The notes: generated by a model from the letters alone, not told the origin. A DNA stretch of 64,000 nt from Clavibacter michiganensis (GCA_002150995.1 MDHJ01000001.1:2294001-2358000), one strand, 5' to 3'. Shown: positions 1 through 9,249, counted from the stretch's first letter. Translations and numbers: made by a program.

Positions 1-204
1 GTGCGCGACCGCGTACTCGACGACGCCCTGGCTCACGGCCGGGAGCGTGACGTCGACCGCGATGTCGGCGCCGAGCATGTCCGACAGCTCGTCCTTGGAG
101 TCGAGGCTCGCGACGAGCTCGAACTCGGTGCTCGCCTCGACGATCTGGGAGATCAGCTGGCCCATGCGGCCCGTAGCGCCGACGACGGCGACCGTGGTTG
201 TCAT
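1..204 (-). CDS. dapB: 4-hydroxy-tetrahydrodipicolinate reductase, N-terminal part
   Basis: The gene reads leftward and is cut by the window edge, so only the first 68 residues are present. They begin MTTTVAVVGATGRMGQ, the Rossmann NAD(P)-binding glycine motif (GATGRMG) of DapB, and continue into the early dinucleotide-binding domain (DVTLPAV resembles the family's D-F-T-x-P stretch). DapB reduces the cyclic dihydrodipicolinate intermediate in the lysine and diaminopimelate pathway in the cytosol. It follows the M16 peptidase and phosphatase genes on the same strand, and in many actinobacteria dapB lies close to pnp and an M16 peptidase gene. The catalytic C-terminal domain is outside the window. 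Confidence 0.9.
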   Translation of the reverse strand, partial: MTTTVAVVGATGRMGQLISQIVEASTEFELVASLDSKDELSDMLGADIAVDVTLPAVSQGVVEYAVAH

Positions 205-262
205 CCCTCCAGCGTACCGGCGCGTCTCCGGGCGGTGCTGGCCGGCCCGGCGCTCCGCGGCG

Positions 263-864
263 CTAGTAGGGCTGCTGCTCGGGGAGGCCGGTGCGCAGCT
301 CGACGGGCAGGTGGCCGAGGTCGTTGTGAACGACGAGCACCGGCGGCTTGGCCGAGCGCACGCGGATGATGGTGAGCCCGCAGTTGGCCTGGTTGATGCC
401 CATCCACCGCCAGTCGGGGCGTCGAAGACGTGGCGCACGAACCAGGCGATGACGAAGTTGTGGGTGATGAGCAGGTCGTGGCGGTCGCCGCGCGCGGGCG
501 CGAGGAACTCGCTCACCGCGTCGGCCATCTGCGCGCTGCCCGCGTCGATCTCCTCCTCGGTGATGCCGCCGAAAAACGACTCGAACGCGTGCGGCATGTC
601 CGGCACGGGTCCCGACGGGATGCAGTCGAACAGGAGCGAGGACGGCTCGGGCTCGATGGCCGGCATGCGCTCCGCCATGATGGCGGCCGTCTCCTCGGCG
701 CGTGCGAGCGGCGAGTGGCGGACCGAGGTGAACGGGACACCGCTCAACCGGTCGGCGATGCAGTGCGCCTGGCGCTTGCCGCGGCCCGAGAGCGGGCCGT
801 CGGGGAGGCCGTGCTCTGCGTCCTGCTGCTCGCCGTGGCGGACGAGGTAGATGTAGTGGGACAC
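263..864 (-). CDS. histidine phosphatase family protein (one-base frameshift near 416-419)
   Basis: Translation from the GTG at 864 starts VSHYIYLVRHGEQ, with the RHG phosphohistidine motif of the phosphoglycerate-mutase superfamily. A second conserved histidine lies in LLITHNFVIAWF. A GGAGGA ribosome site sits just upstream, and the start is 8 bases after the M16 stop, so the two are probably one operon. The frame breaks in a run of four G at 416-419 on the plus strand: adding one base joins HVFDAP to DWRWMGINQANCG and gives a protein of about 200 residues ending at 263. The substrate cannot be told from sequence. I regard the break as a probable sequence error because downstream residues remain family-like. 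Confidence 0.82.
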
Positions 865-872
865 GGTTCCTC

Positions 873-2237
873 CTACGGGAGCGAGGTGGTCGCGAGCAGC
901 GGCGCGAACGCGTCGGCGCCGACGGTGCCCACAGCGGCGATCGAGAGCGGACGGGACACGAGGTCGGCGGCGAGGGCGCGGACGTCCTCCGCGGTGACCC
1001 GGGACAGGCGGACGAGGGTCTCGTCGAGGTCGACGTACTCCCCCGTGGTGATCTCGGACCTGCCGAGGCGCGACATGCGCGTGTCCGAGTCCTCGAGGGC
1101 GAGGGCGGACTGGCCGGAGAGCTGCCCGAACGCGCGCGACAGCTCCTCCTCGGTGACGTGCTCCTCGGCCAGCTTCCGGAACTCGTCGAGCATGAGGCGG
1201 GAGACCTGCGCCGTCTTGGCCGCCGTGCATCCGGCGTAGAGGCCGAAGACGCCCGCGTCGGAGTAGGAGGCACCGAACGAGTAGACGGAGTACGCGAGGC
1301 CGCGCTTCTCCCGCACCTCCTGGAACAGGCGCGACGACATGCCGCCGCCGAGCACCGAGTTGAGCATGGCGAGGGCCGGACGCCGGTCGTCCGAGGCGGC
1401 GAGGCCGGGGACGCCGAGGAGGATGTTGGTCTGCTCGATGGGGCGGTCGACCACGACCAGCTCGCTGCCGCGGGTGATGACGCCGGCGGCGCCCGTGCGC
1501 CGGGCGACGGGAGCCGCCGGGACGCCGAGGTCCCAGCCGGCACGTTGGAGACCCGCGGTGACGCGGGAGACCAGGGCATCGTGGTCCACGGCGCCGGCCG
1601 CGGTGATGACGAGGTCCTGCGGGCGGTAGTTGCGGCGGTAGTGGGCGACGACGGCGTCGCGCTCGGCGGCCTCGATGTCGGCGGGGCTGCCGCCGATGGG
1701 ACGGCCCAGCGGGTGCTCGCCCAGCACGGCCTCGAAGAAGCGCTCGCTCGTGACGTCGCCCGGGTCGTCGTCCGCCATGGCGAGCTCCTCCAGGATGACG
1801 CCGCGCTCGGTCTCGAACTCCTCGGCGTCGATGAGGCTGGAGGTGACCATGTCGGCCAGCACGTCGACGGCCATGCCGAGGTCGCGGTCCTGCACCTTCG
1901 CGTAGTAGCAGGTGTACTCCTTGGCCGTGACGGCGTTGTGCTCGCCGCCGACCGCGTCGAAGGACACCGCGATGTCGAGGGCCGTGCGCGACGGCGTGCC
2001 CTTGAAGAGCAGGTGCTCGAGGAAGTGGGTCGAACCGAGGTCGCCCGGCTGCTCATCGCGGGAGCCGACGGCGACCCACATGCCGATCGTGGCGCTGCGG
2101 CTGCCGGGCACGTCCTCGCTGAGGATGCGCACGCCGGACGGGAGGACCGAGCGTCGGACGCGGGCACCGCCCGCCGACTGCACGGTGAGCTCGGGGAGGT
2201 CGAGGGGGAGTTCTACGGCGCGGGACATCAGCGTCAC
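873..2237 (-). CDS. M16 family zinc metallopeptidase (processing-peptidase-like)
   Basis: The 454-residue product carries the inverted zinc motif HFLEH at residues 71-75, followed by the distal glutamate in the ERGVILEEL segment about 75 residues later. The layout is that of M16B peptidases (PepR, PqqL and mitochondrial processing-peptidase relatives), with an active N-terminal half and an inactive C-terminal half. Proteins of this type in actinobacteria are usually cytosolic and of uncertain substrate. A GTG at 2237 gives this length; an ATG three codons later (2228) is equally possible. It lies in the rpsO-pnp-M16-dapB neighbourhood, separated here from pnp by several unrelated genes. Confidence 0.88.
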   Translation of the reverse strand: MTLMSRAVELPLDLPELTVQSAGGARVRRSVLPSGVRILSEDVPGSRSATIGMWVAVGSRDEQPGDLGSTHFLEHLLFKGTPSRTALDIAVSFDAVGGEHNAVTAKEYTCYYAKVQDRDLGMAVDVLADMVTSSLIDAEEFETERGVILEELAMADDDPGDVTSERFFEAVLGEHPLGRPIGGSPADIEAAERDAVVAHYRRNYRPQDLVITAAGAVDHDALVSRVTAGLQRAGWDLGVPAAPVARRTGAAGVITRGSELVVVDRPIEQTNILLGVPGLAASDDRRPALAMLNSVLGGGMSSRLFQEVREKRGLAYSVYSFGASYSDAGVFGLYAGCTAAKTAQVSRLMLDEFRKLAEEHVTEEELSRAFGQLSGQSALALEDSDTRMSRLGRSEITTGEYVDLDETLVRLSRVTAEDVRALAADLVSRPLSIAAVGTVGADAFAPLLATTSLP

Positions 2238-2297
2238 CCTACGCCACGGGCCTGGTGCGCGATCGGGGTCGCCGCGCGGTGCGAGGGCACGGGCCGG

Positions 2298-3187
2298 TCA
2301 GCATCCGGGGCCGGCGTGGCGGGTCCCGCACGGCCCCGGCACCAGGACCGTGGACCCCTGCACGACACGGATCATCACCGGACCCACCAGCACCGGCAGC
2401 GTCCCCGGGATCGACTGCCACGCACCCCCGTCGAACCGGTACGACGGCGCGTACGCGATCGTCACCGACACCTGACGTTCCCCGACCGTCGCGAACACAT
2501 GGCTCGAGGCCGTGGGCGTGAAATCTCCCTGACCCAGCTGCGCCCACGACGCACCCGGACCCTCCACCGCCGTCGTCGTGCCATCACCGTGGTCCCACGC
2601 GAACGACACCGGCACGAACCGCACCTGCGCCGGCCGGCCCAGCAGCACCCCGTCCACCACCTGCGCCACCGCATCCGTCACCAGGTTCACCGGCACCCCA
2701 CCAGCGCCCACCCGTTCGGCTGCGACCGGATCGACGCCGACCGCGGCACGAACTGCGCCACATCCTCCAACGTCACCCCCGGAACCCCCTCCACCACCGG
2801 CGCCGGATCCGCCGCCTTCACCGGCGACCTCGCCGGCGGCAGGAACGCATGCCGCCCATCCAGACACGACCCCCGCCCCGGCAAGCACCCCCCATCCGCA
2901 TCCGCCGCCAACCGATCCTGCCGCGGCACCGGATGCCGCACCACCGGAGTCGGCGGCCCATCTGGAGATGCGGCCTTGCCACTTTCCCCTGCGCGGGATG
3001 ACCGCCTCATGTCGAAGACCTGTCCCTTCAAATCGACAGACCCGCCAGCGATCGCGCCCGATGAGCACTGCCCTCTCTTCCCCAGGTCGAATTGGCAGTC
3101 CGGTGCACCAGCCCTGGCTGGGGTCGCTGTCCACGCCCCTGACAAGAAGAGCGCGACGGTCAGAGGGACGATCGCTGTTCGCGTCAT
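2298..3187 (-). CDS. secreted PKD-domain protein (one-base frameshift near 2696-2699)
   Basis: The product begins MTRTAIVPLTVALFLSGAW and has a signal peptide ending near TPARAGA. A cysteine-containing spacer (DCQFDLGKRGQC; later GGCLPGRGSC) and a proline-rich linker follow. The C-terminal third reads VSFAWDHGDGTTT, then SHVFATVGERQVSVTI and SYRFDGGAW, a PKD-like beta-sandwich seen in actinobacterial surface proteins. The frame breaks at a CCCC run (plus strand 2696-2699): adding one base joins NGWALVG to VPVNLVTDAV and yields about 296 residues. Its ATG overlaps the stop of the lipoprotein gene upstream (ATGA), suggesting coupled translation. Function is unknown; an extracellular binding or adhesion role is inference. 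Confidence 0.72.
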
Positions 3188-3699
3188 GCGCACGCGTGCA
3201 CGTCCTCGTTCCGGACGATGTCGCTGATGCGCCACGCCTCGTCGCTGCCCTTGACGGACTTGACCTGGAGAGACAGACGTGAGTCGCGCGCGGGCGTGAC
3301 GTCGGTTCCTTGAGTGTCTCGGATGCGCGTGCCGCTGACGTCGAGACAGACCTGCGCAGTCATGTATGGCGCTTGGTCGCCGTCCACGCCTCTATCAGTG
3401 ACCCGAAAACCCGAAAGCGTGGCCAGGCCTTCCACCGATTCCCCGGTCTCGCGGGCTGACTCTATGGACTGCTTCTCACTCTCCAACACGCTTCCCGTCA
3501 GCAGGGGGACGAGGTCGTCATCGGTAGCGGTCGCGCCGTCTAGCTCGTTGTAGCGGGTCATGACGTCGCGGAACGCCGCGTCGTCCTGCTGCTCCTGAGT
3601 GAGGGACGGGACCGGGGAGGGGACGGGCTCGGGCGGCGGCGCCGCGCATCCGGAGAGCAGGGAGCTCGAGACGAGGACGACGAGCGGGCCCGCGGCCAT
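3184..3699 (-). CDS. small lipoprotein of unknown function
   Basis: The 171-residue product has a hydrophobic leader ending in the lipobox LLSGC at residues 14-18, so it should be lipid-anchored on the outer face of the membrane. A proline-rich tether (APPPEPVPSPVPS) is followed by a small globular domain: helix AFRDVMTRYNEL, then a strand-rich part containing YMTAQVCLDVSGTRI and WRISDIVRN. This pattern resembles NTF2-like lipoproteins common in actinobacteria, but the match is only visual. The start at 3699 gives a leader lacking positive charge. An upstream in-frame TTG would add an arginine-rich n-region (PRRRTG) and may be the true start. It is coupled to the PKD protein gene by a four-base overlap. 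Confidence 0.72.
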   Translation of the reverse strand: MAAGPLVVLVSSSLLSGCAAPPPEPVPSPVPSLTQEQQDDAAFRDVMTRYNELDGATATDDDLVPLLTGSVLESEKQSIESARETGESVEGLATLSGFRVTDRGVDGDQAPYMTAQVCLDVSGTRIRDTQGTDVTPARDSRLSLQVKSVKGSDEAWRISDIVRNEDVHACA

Positions 3700-3896
3700 G
3701 CCCGTCCGTCGTCGTGGCAGCGGATGGCGCGGTCGATCGTGCAAGGTCGTCTCCCCCGGGCGTGCGGAATCCCGCGCGGATGCGGGCGCAGGGCGCCGGC
3801 GTCGCGGGTCCCGGAAAGGTAGCCGGGCAGGGACACGCCTCGGCGCGGCCCTCCACATCGCGGGCAGGGCAGGAGCGGACCGCGCGTCGTGAGGGA

Positions 3897-5033
3897 CTAG
3901 TCGGAGGCGCGGTCGAGTCGGGCGACGTCGTGGCGCGAGAGCTGGATGTGGGCGGCCTGGACCAGGTCGTGGACCTGCTCGGGGCGGCTGGCGCTCGCGA
4001 CCGGGGCGACGACTCCGGGCTTGGCGAGGAGCCATGCCAGCGCGATCGTCGCGACGCTGGCCGAGTGGTGCTCCGCGATCTCGTCGAGGGCGGTGAGCAC
4101 GCGGAGCCCACGGCGGTTGAGGTACCTGGCGGCGCGCTGGCCCCGTGCACCCTCGCGCACCGAGTCGCGGGTGCGGTACTTGCCCGTCAGGAAGCCGTTC
4201 GCCAGCGCGAAGTAGGGCATGACGGAGAGCTCCTGGCCCCGCACTACGTCGAGGTAGTCCGACTCGTACGGCGCGCGGTTGACGAGGTTGTAGTGCGTCT
4301 GCAGGGCGACGAAGCGCGGCGCGTCGTAGAGCCCGCCGATGATCCGCGCGTGAAGCAGGCGCTCGGCGGCGTAGTTCGACGCGGCGAGGTGGCGCACCTT
4401 GCCGGAGGCGATGAGGCGGCCGGCGGCGGAGAGGCTCTCCTCCAGCGGCACGTCGAGGTCGTCCCAGTGGAAGTAGAGCAGGTCGACGTGGTCGGTCCCG
4501 AGGCGCGACAGGCTGGCGTCGACCGCGCGCTCGATGCGCGAGCCGCCGAGGCCCGGGAAGTCCTCGCTCTTGCCGATCTTGGTGGCCACGACCATCGAGT
4601 CGCGGTTCCGGCGTTCGCGCATCCACGAGCCGATCATGTGCTCGCTGCGGCCGCTGGCGTAGGAGTCGGCGGTGTCGATGAAGTTGCCGCCCGCCTCCTG
4701 GTAGCGGTCGAGGATCGCGGAGGTGTCCTCCGCGCCCGCGGTCCAGCCGAAGACGTTGCCGCCGAGCGCGAGGGGGAACACCCGGAGGTCCGTGTCGCCG
4801 ATGACGCGGTGCCGCGCGGGATGCGGGATGCTGCCACCGCTGCGCAGCCCGGGCTCCGCGACGGCCTCGAGGACGAGGGCACCCGCCGCCTGGACCGTCG
4901 CCTCCGCGAGCGTGGCGGGATCTGCGGGACCGTGCGGCTGGCGAGTCCGGTGCCCGACGAGCGCACCGACACGGCGGCGTCGGGGCTGGGGCGCGGGCGT
5001 GACGACGGGGGCGGTGGGAGGAGACGACGTCAC
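3897..5033 (-). CDS. aldo/keto reductase
   Basis: The core of this 378-residue protein is a TIM-barrel NAD(P)H-dependent aldo/keto reductase: RVFPLALGGNVFGW opens the barrel, and the catalytic Asp-Tyr-Lys-His set is visible in FIDTADSYASG, VVATKIG and YFHWDD. The NADP-binding end reads VAPVASASRPEQV. From the GTG at 5033 the protein has an unusual proline- and alanine-rich extension of about 85 residues before the barrel. No good ribosome site precedes it, so the real start may be a later GTG (for example around VLEAVAEPG). Substrate unknown. It lies upstream of the lipoprotein gene on the same strand with a 200-base gap. Confidence 0.85.
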   Translation of the reverse strand: MTSSPPTAPVVTPAPQPRRRRVGALVGHRTRQPHGPADPATLAEATVQAAGALVLEAVAEPGLRSGGSIPHPARHRVIGDTDLRVFPLALGGNVFGWTAGAEDTSAILDRYQEAGGNFIDTADSYASGRSEHMIGSWMRERRNRDSMVVATKIGKSEDFPGLGGSRIERAVDASLSRLGTDHVDLLYFHWDDLDVPLEESLSAAGRLIASGKVRHLAASNYAAERLLHARIIGGLYDAPRFVALQTHYNLVNRAPYESDYLDVVRGQELSVMPYFALANGFLTGKYRTRDSVREGARGQRAARYLNRRGLRVLTALDEIAEHHSASVATIALAWLLAKPGVVAPVASASRPEQVHDLVQAAHIQLSRHDVARLDRASD

Positions 5034-5475
5034 CCCACGAGCGTAGCCCCCATGCAGGCGAAAGATTTGGGTACCAAGGGTTTCGGGCTCGGCGGTTCGT
5101 CCGGGGGACAGGGGGAACGGCGGCGCGGCCACGCGCGGCGGCGCCGTCCGCGCCTGGCTTTCAGCGGCGGGGGCGGGCAGCAGGGCCCGTGGAGCCGGAA
5201 GGGGTGCCGTGGGTCCCCCGACCCCGGCACCCCTCGGCGGTCTGCATCCCCCGATGCGTCCCCCGGAAGCGGGCGATCCCGTGGACCTGCCCGCTCGACC
5301 ACGGTAACGATGCCGGGCGGTCCGGACCCAGCCCCTCTTCGGGGGCCCGTCGGTGGCGCCCCGCGGGGCGCGCCGGTCGGCAGGGCCCTCCGTGGACGTC
5401 CCGATGCTGCCTCCCGGCCGCATCCCGGCGCACCGTGCGAGGCTGGAGCGGCAAGCACAACCGAGAGGAACCATC
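5034..5475. other. long divergent intergenic region
   Basis: This 442-base gap separates the leftward aldo/keto reductase from the rightward YbhB-like gene. Reading frames in it are short and arginine/proline-rich and I do not believe they are coded. It holds a strong hairpin at 5201-5233 and a GC-only palindrome near 5358-5373 (GCGCCCCGCGGGGCGC). A less GC-rich patch near 5058-5085 might hold the promoter of the reductase, but I cannot assign -35 and -10 boxes. Confidence 0.5.
5201..5233. terminator. stable hairpin away from any annotated 3' end
   Basis: GGGGTGCCG (5201-5209) pairs with CGGCACCCC (5225-5233), and inside it GGGTC (5211-5215) pairs with GACCC (5220-5224) around a CCCC loop. 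Only T5210 is bulged. It looks like a terminator stem but sits between divergent genes, so it may end a short unannotated transcript or be a leader structure. Confidence 0.4.
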
Positions 5476-6006
5476 GTGCCCAACGACCCGCTGCACCGCC
5501 TGCCGGATGCCGCCCCCTTCCACCTCACCAGCCCGGACTTCGCGGACGGGGCGCCGCTGCCCGAGTCCGCCCGGGGCGCCGGTCAGGGCGGGCAGGACCG
5601 CTCCCCCGCCCTCACGTGGACGGGCGCACCCGCGGCCACCCGCAGCTACGTGCTCACCGCCTACGACCCCGACGCACCCACCGGCAGCGGCTTCTGGCAC
5701 TGGGCGGTGCGCGGCATCCCCGCGTCCACCACGTCGCTCCCGGCGGGCGCGGGAGATCCGGACGCCGGACTCCTCCCGGAGGGCGCCGTGACGATGCACA
5801 ACGAGGCGCGCGAGACGCGGTTCGCCGGGGCGACGCCGCCCGCGGGGCACGGAACGCACCGGTACTTCTTCATCGTGACCGCGCTCGACGTCGAGTCGCT
5901 GGAGATCCCCGAGGGCGCGACCCCGGCGATCCTCGGGTTCCTGATGCTGCCGCACGTGATCGGGCGCGCGCAGCTCGTGGGCACCGCGATCACCGTCGCG
6001 GACTGA
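5476..6006 (+). CDS. YbhB/YbcL family Raf kinase inhibitor-like (PEBP) protein
   Basis: The 176-residue product has the PEBP fold signatures: SPALTWTGAP early, then YDPDAPTGSGFWHWAV (the D-P-D-A-P and G-x-x-x-H-W motifs of the ligand pocket), and HRYFFIVTALD (the family's H-R-Y motif) near the C-terminal third. Bacterial members are cytosolic and poorly characterised; an effect on signalling or small-ligand binding is inferred by family only. The GTG at 5476 is preceded by GAGAGGA at good spacing. The next gene starts 23 bases downstream and is probably co-transcribed. Confidence 0.9.
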   Translation: MPNDPLHRLPDAAPFHLTSPDFADGAPLPESARGAGQGGQDRSPALTWTGAPAATRSYVLTAYDPDAPTGSGFWHWAVRGIPASTTSLPAGAGDPDAGLLPEGAVTMHNEARETRFAGATPPAGHGTHRYFFIVTALDVESLEIPEGATPAILGFLMLPHVIGRAQLVGTAITVAD

Positions 6007-6029
6007 CCCGGCCGGACGAGGGGGACGAC

Positions 6030-6431
6030 GTGACGCTCGAAGGCGAGGGCCGCGACGGCCGCGACGGGACCGGACCGGGCGAGGACGCCCGACCGGACCG
6101 GCGGCGACCGGCGCTGCTCCTCGCCCTGCTGGCCGTGGCCGTCGTGGTCGCGGTCGTCATCGCGGCCATCGTGCTGTCGCGCGGCGGGGCGGGGCCCCTG
6201 ACGCCCGTCCCGACGTCCAGCTCCCCGAGCGCGCCGCCCAGCTCGACGCCGACGCCGACGCCGACGGAGACGGAGACGGCGGACCCCGAGCCGACGGAGG
6301 CTCCGACGCCCGAGCCGACTCCCGCCCCGAGCGCGTCCGGCGCGCCGGCGGATCCGGCGCCCGTGCCCTCCGTCTCGGTGCCGGCCGCGCCCGACGTGCC
6401 GTACCCGACGGATCCGGACGACGGGAAGTAG
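6030..6431 (+). CDS. small single-pass membrane protein with Pro/Thr/Ser-rich tail
   Basis: The 133-residue product has a charged N-terminus (residues 1-27), one transmembrane helix (ALLLALLAVAVVVAVVIAAI), and then a tail made almost wholly of proline, threonine, serine, glutamate and alanine, ending YPTDPDDGK. The topology is cytosolic N-terminus and extracellular disordered tail. No enzyme or binding motif is visible. It starts at a GTG with a GAGGGGG ribosome site directly after the YbhB-like gene and is followed by a strong hairpin terminator. Wall-spanning tails of this composition are common in actinobacteria. Confidence 0.7.
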   Translation: MTLEGEGRDGRDGTGPGEDARPDRRRPALLLALLAVAVVVAVVIAAIVLSRGGAGPLTPVPTSSSPSAPPSSTPTPTPTETETADPEPTEAPTPEPTPAPSASGAPADPAPVPSVSVPAAPDVPYPTDPDDGK

Positions 6432-6442
6432 CCGCACACGAC

Positions 6443-6476
6443 GGATGCCCGCCCCACCGAGGTGGGACGGGCATCC
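6443..6476. terminator. bidirectional hairpin terminator
   Basis: Arms GGATGCCCGCCCCACC (6443-6458) and GGTGGGACGGGCATCC (6461-6476) pair with one mismatch around a GA loop. The hairpin lies between two convergent genes, the small membrane protein (stop 6431) and pnp (stop 6501), and can serve both. No long T-tract follows, as is usual in high-GC genomes. Confidence 0.75.
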
Positions 6477-6500
6477 GGTTCGTTCGGAGTGCGGCGGGGA

Positions 6501-8774
6501 CTAGCCCTCCGCGGGACCCTCGGGGCCGTCGCTCGCGGCGGCGGAGCCCTCCTGATCGGCGGCCTCCTCCATCACGGGCGCGAGCGAGAGCTTGCCGCGG
6601 TCGTCGATCTTGGTGATCTCCACCAGGATCTTCTGGCCGACGCCGAGGACGTCCTCGACGTTCTCGACGCGCTTGCCGCCGGCGAGCTTGCGGACCTCGC
6701 TGATGTGCAGCAGGCCGTCCTTGCCGGGGAGGAGCGAGACGAACGCGCCGAACGTCGCGATCTTGACGACGGTGCCGAGGAAGGACTCGCCGACCTCCGG
6801 GTTCGTCGGGTTCGCGATGGCGTTGACCTGCGCACGCGCGGCCTCCGCCGACGGGCCGTCGACGGCGCCGATGTACACGGTGCCGTCCTCCTCGATGGAG
6901 ATGTCGGCGCCGGTCTCGTCCTGGATGGCGTTGATCGTCTTGCCCTTCGGGCCGATCAGCTCGCCGATCTTGTCGACGGGGATGTTGACCGAGATCACGC
7001 GGGGCGCGGTCGGGGCCATCTCGTCGGGGGCGTCGATGGCCTGGTTCAGCACGCCGAGGATGGCCGTGCGGGCCTCCTTCGCCTGCTTGAGGGCGCCGTC
7101 CAGGACCGACGTGGGGATGCCGTCGAGCTTCGTGTCCAGCTGGATGGCCGTGACGAACTCGGACGTGCCGGCGACCTTGAAGTCCATGTCGCCGAGCGCG
7201 TCCTCCGCGCCGAGGATGTCGGTGAGGGCCGCGTAGCGGACCTGGCCGTCGACGGTGTCGGACACGAGGCCCATGGCGATGCCGGCGACGGGGGCGCGCA
7301 GCGGCACGCCCGCGTTCAGCAGCGACAGGGTCGAGGCGCAGACGGAGCCCATCGACGTGGAGCCGTTGGACCCGAGGGCCTCCGACACCTGGCGGATCGC
7401 GTAGGGGAAGTCCTCGCGGCTCGGCAGCACCGGCACGAGGGCGCGCTCGGCGAGGAAGCCGTGCCCGATCTCGCGGCGCTTCGGCGACCCGACGCGACCG
7501 GTCTCGCCGGTGGAGTAGGGCGGGAAGTTGTAGTGGTGCAGGTAGCGCTTCTTCGTGACGGGGCTCAGCGAGTCGATCTGCTGCTCCATCTTGAGCATGT
7601 TCAGCGTGGTGACGCCCAGGATCTGGGTCTCTCCGCGCTGGAAGATGGCCGAGCCGTGGACGCGCGGGATGACCTGCACCTCGGCGTCGAGCGGACGGAT
7701 GTCGGCGAGGCCGCGGCCGTCCATGCGGACGCCGTCGCGGAGGATCCGGCCGCGGACGACGGTCTTCGTGACGGACTTGTAGGCCGCGGAGAACTCGGTG
7801 AGCGCCGACTGCGGCAGCTCGCCGGCCTCGACCTTGGCGGCCACGGCCTCCTTGGTGCGGGTCTTGAGGGCATCGTCCGCGTCCTGGCGCTCGATCTTGT
7901 CGGCGGTCTGGTACACGGTGCCGAGCTCGTCGAGCGCGAGCGCGCTGACGGCGTCGTAGGTCTCCTGCGCGTACGGCAGGAAGACGGGATAGTCGACCGT
8001 GGGCTTCGCGGCCTGCTGCGCGAGCGAGGCCTGCGCGGCGACGAGCTGCTGGATGAACGGCTTCGCGGCCTCGAGGCCCTGCGCGACGATGGCCTCGTCG
8101 GGCTTCGTGGCGCCGCCCTGGATGAGGTCCCAGGCACCCTCGGTGGCCTCGGCCTCGACCATCATGATCGCGACGTCCTCGTTGCCCTCGGAGTCGGTGA
8201 CGACGCGGCCGGCGACGGTGATGTCGAAGACGGCCTCCTTGAGCTGCGAGTGCTTGGGGAAGACGACCCACTGGTCGCCGATGAGCGCGAGGCGCACACC
8301 CGCGATGGGGCCGGAGAACGGGATGCCCGAGAGCATGCTCGAGGCGCTCGCCGCGTTGATGGCGAGGCTGTCGTAGAACTCGTCCGGCGCGATGCTGAGG
8401 ACGGTGATGACGACCTGGACCTCGTTGCGGAGGCCCGTGATGAACGACGGGCGCAGCGGCCGGTCGATGAGGCGGCAGACGAGGATCGCCTCGGTGGAGG
8501 GGCGGCCCTCGCGACGGAAGAACGAGCCGGGGATCTTGCCCGCGGCGTAGCTGCGCTCCTCGACGTCGATGGTCAGGGGGAAGAAGTCGAAGTTGTCCTT
8601 CGGGTGCTTGCCCACCGAGGTGGCGGACAGCAGCATGGTGTCCTCGTCGAGGTACGCGGCGACCGCGCCCTGAGCCTGCTGCGCGAGGCGGCCGGCCTCG
8701 AACCGGACCGTGCGCGTCCCGTACTTGCCGTTGTCGAGGACTGCCTCGGCGAACTTGATCTCTGGACCTTCCAT
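6501..8774 (-). CDS. pnp: polyribonucleotide nucleotidyltransferase (PNPase)
   Basis: The 757-residue product has the full PNPase plan. The first RNase PH domain begins [19 protein letters not shown], followed by the all-helical linker. The second, catalytic RNase PH domain has [17 protein letters not shown] and the GSNGSTSM and [10 protein letters not shown] motifs. A KH domain follows ([15 protein letters not shown]), then an S1 domain ([18 protein letters not shown]) and a short acidic tail. It degrades RNA 3' to 5' by phosphorolysis and in actinobacteria also makes RNA tails. The ATG at 8774 follows an AGGAGAGAG ribosome site. It lies downstream of rpsO on the same strand with a 475-base spacer that contains two hairpins. 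Confidence 0.98.
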   Translation of the reverse strand: MEGPEIKFAEAVLDNGKYGTRTVRFEAGRLAQQAQGAVAAYLDEDTMLLSATSVGKHPKDNFDFFPLTIDVEERSYAAGKIPGSFFRREGRPSTEAILVCRLIDRPLRPSFITGLRNEVQVVITVLSIAPDEFYDSLAINAASASSMLSGIPFSGPIAGVRLALIGDQWVVFPKHSQLKEAVFDITVAGRVVTDSEGNEDVAIMMVEAEATEGAWDLIQGGATKPDEAIVAQGLEAAKPFIQQLVAAQASLAQQAAKPTVDYPVFLPYAQETYDAVSALALDELGTVYQTADKIERQDADDALKTRTKEAVAAKVEAGELPQSALTEFSAAYKSVTKTVVRGRILRDGVRMDGRGLADIRPLDAEVQVIPRVHGSAIFQRGETQILGVTTLNMLKMEQQIDSLSPVTKKRYLHHYNFPPYSTGETGRVGSPKRREIGHGFLAERALVPVLPSREDFPYAIRQVSEALGSNGSTSMGSVCASTLSLLNAGVPLRAPVAGIAMGLVSDTVDGQVRYAALTDILGAEDALGDMDFKVAGTSEFVTAIQLDTKLDGIPTSVLDGALKQAKEARTAILGVLNQAIDAPDEMAPTAPRVISVNIPVDKIGELIGPKGKTINAIQDETGADISIEEDGTVYIGAVDGPSAEAARAQVNAIANPTNPEVGESFLGTVVKIATFGAFVSLLPGKDGLLHISEVRKLAGGKRVENVEDVLGVGQKILVEITKIDDRGKLSLAPVMEEAADQEGSAAASDGPEGPAEG

Positions 8775-9178
8775 TGAGGTCTCTCTCCTTCGTGTTGCGC
8801 CTCTCGGCGACGCCCGTCGGGCGCTCGTCCTGCATCCCGTGTGGATGCGGACCTCCTGCGACAGAGGAGGAGCGGGCGAGGCGACACCCCGGCGCCCGCC
8901 TGATGCGGGATCCGGGTGCACGTGCGCGGCTGGTTCCGCTCGTCGCCCGGTGGCCGACGGCGGCGGGCGCATGTCTGGCCATCAGTGGGAATGCTCCGAG
9001 CGACTCGGAATACCACCACCAACGACCAGCTCCTGCCGGCCAGCTCCATCTGTCGTGATCGCATCGTGACGCTGGGCGTCCGCTGGATCACTTCGGACAT
9101 GGTAGCACCCGGCCCCTCACGGGACCCGGAGGACGGGCCCCTCCGGGTGTCGGGCCGGCGTCGCTCCCCTTAACGGAA
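8775..9178 (-). promoter_or_regulatory. pnp leader region with hairpin at 9124-9148
   Basis: About 400 bases between the rpsO terminator and pnp contain no credible gene. A hairpin, ACCCGGAGG (9124-9132) pairing with CCTCCGGGT (9140-9148), lies at the far end of the pnp leader. In enterobacteria PNPase controls its own mRNA through a leader stem cut by RNase III. A similar role here is only inference; the promoter itself could not be assigned. Confidence 0.35.
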
Positions 9179-9212
9179 GACGAGCCGCCACCCCGGAGGG
9201 TGACGGCTCGTC
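9179..9212 (-). terminator. rpsO terminator
   Basis: GACGAGCCGCCACCC (9179-9193) pairs with GGGTGACGGCTCGTC (9198-9212) with one mismatch around a CGGA loop. It begins 37 bases past the rpsO stop on the minus strand, and is likely to separate rpsO from pnp expression, fully or partly. Confidence 0.75.
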
Positions 9213-9249
9213 CGTGCGTCGTGATGCGATCAGCGACGGGTGGTGCGTG

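Noticed and set aside
1158-3227. Long open frame opposite the M16 gene
   Set aside because: It is Gly/Ala/Arg/Val-rich shadow coding on the strand opposite a gene with clear zinc-peptidase motifs. Many such frames exist in this GC-rich window.
5030-5458. Minus-strand frame in the 5034-5475 gap
   Set aside because: It is Pro/Arg/Gly-rich with no motif or ribosome site, and is cut by hairpin sequences.
6462-8777. Frame of over 770 codons on the plus strand
   Set aside because: It is the exact antisense of pnp and has no recognisable motif.
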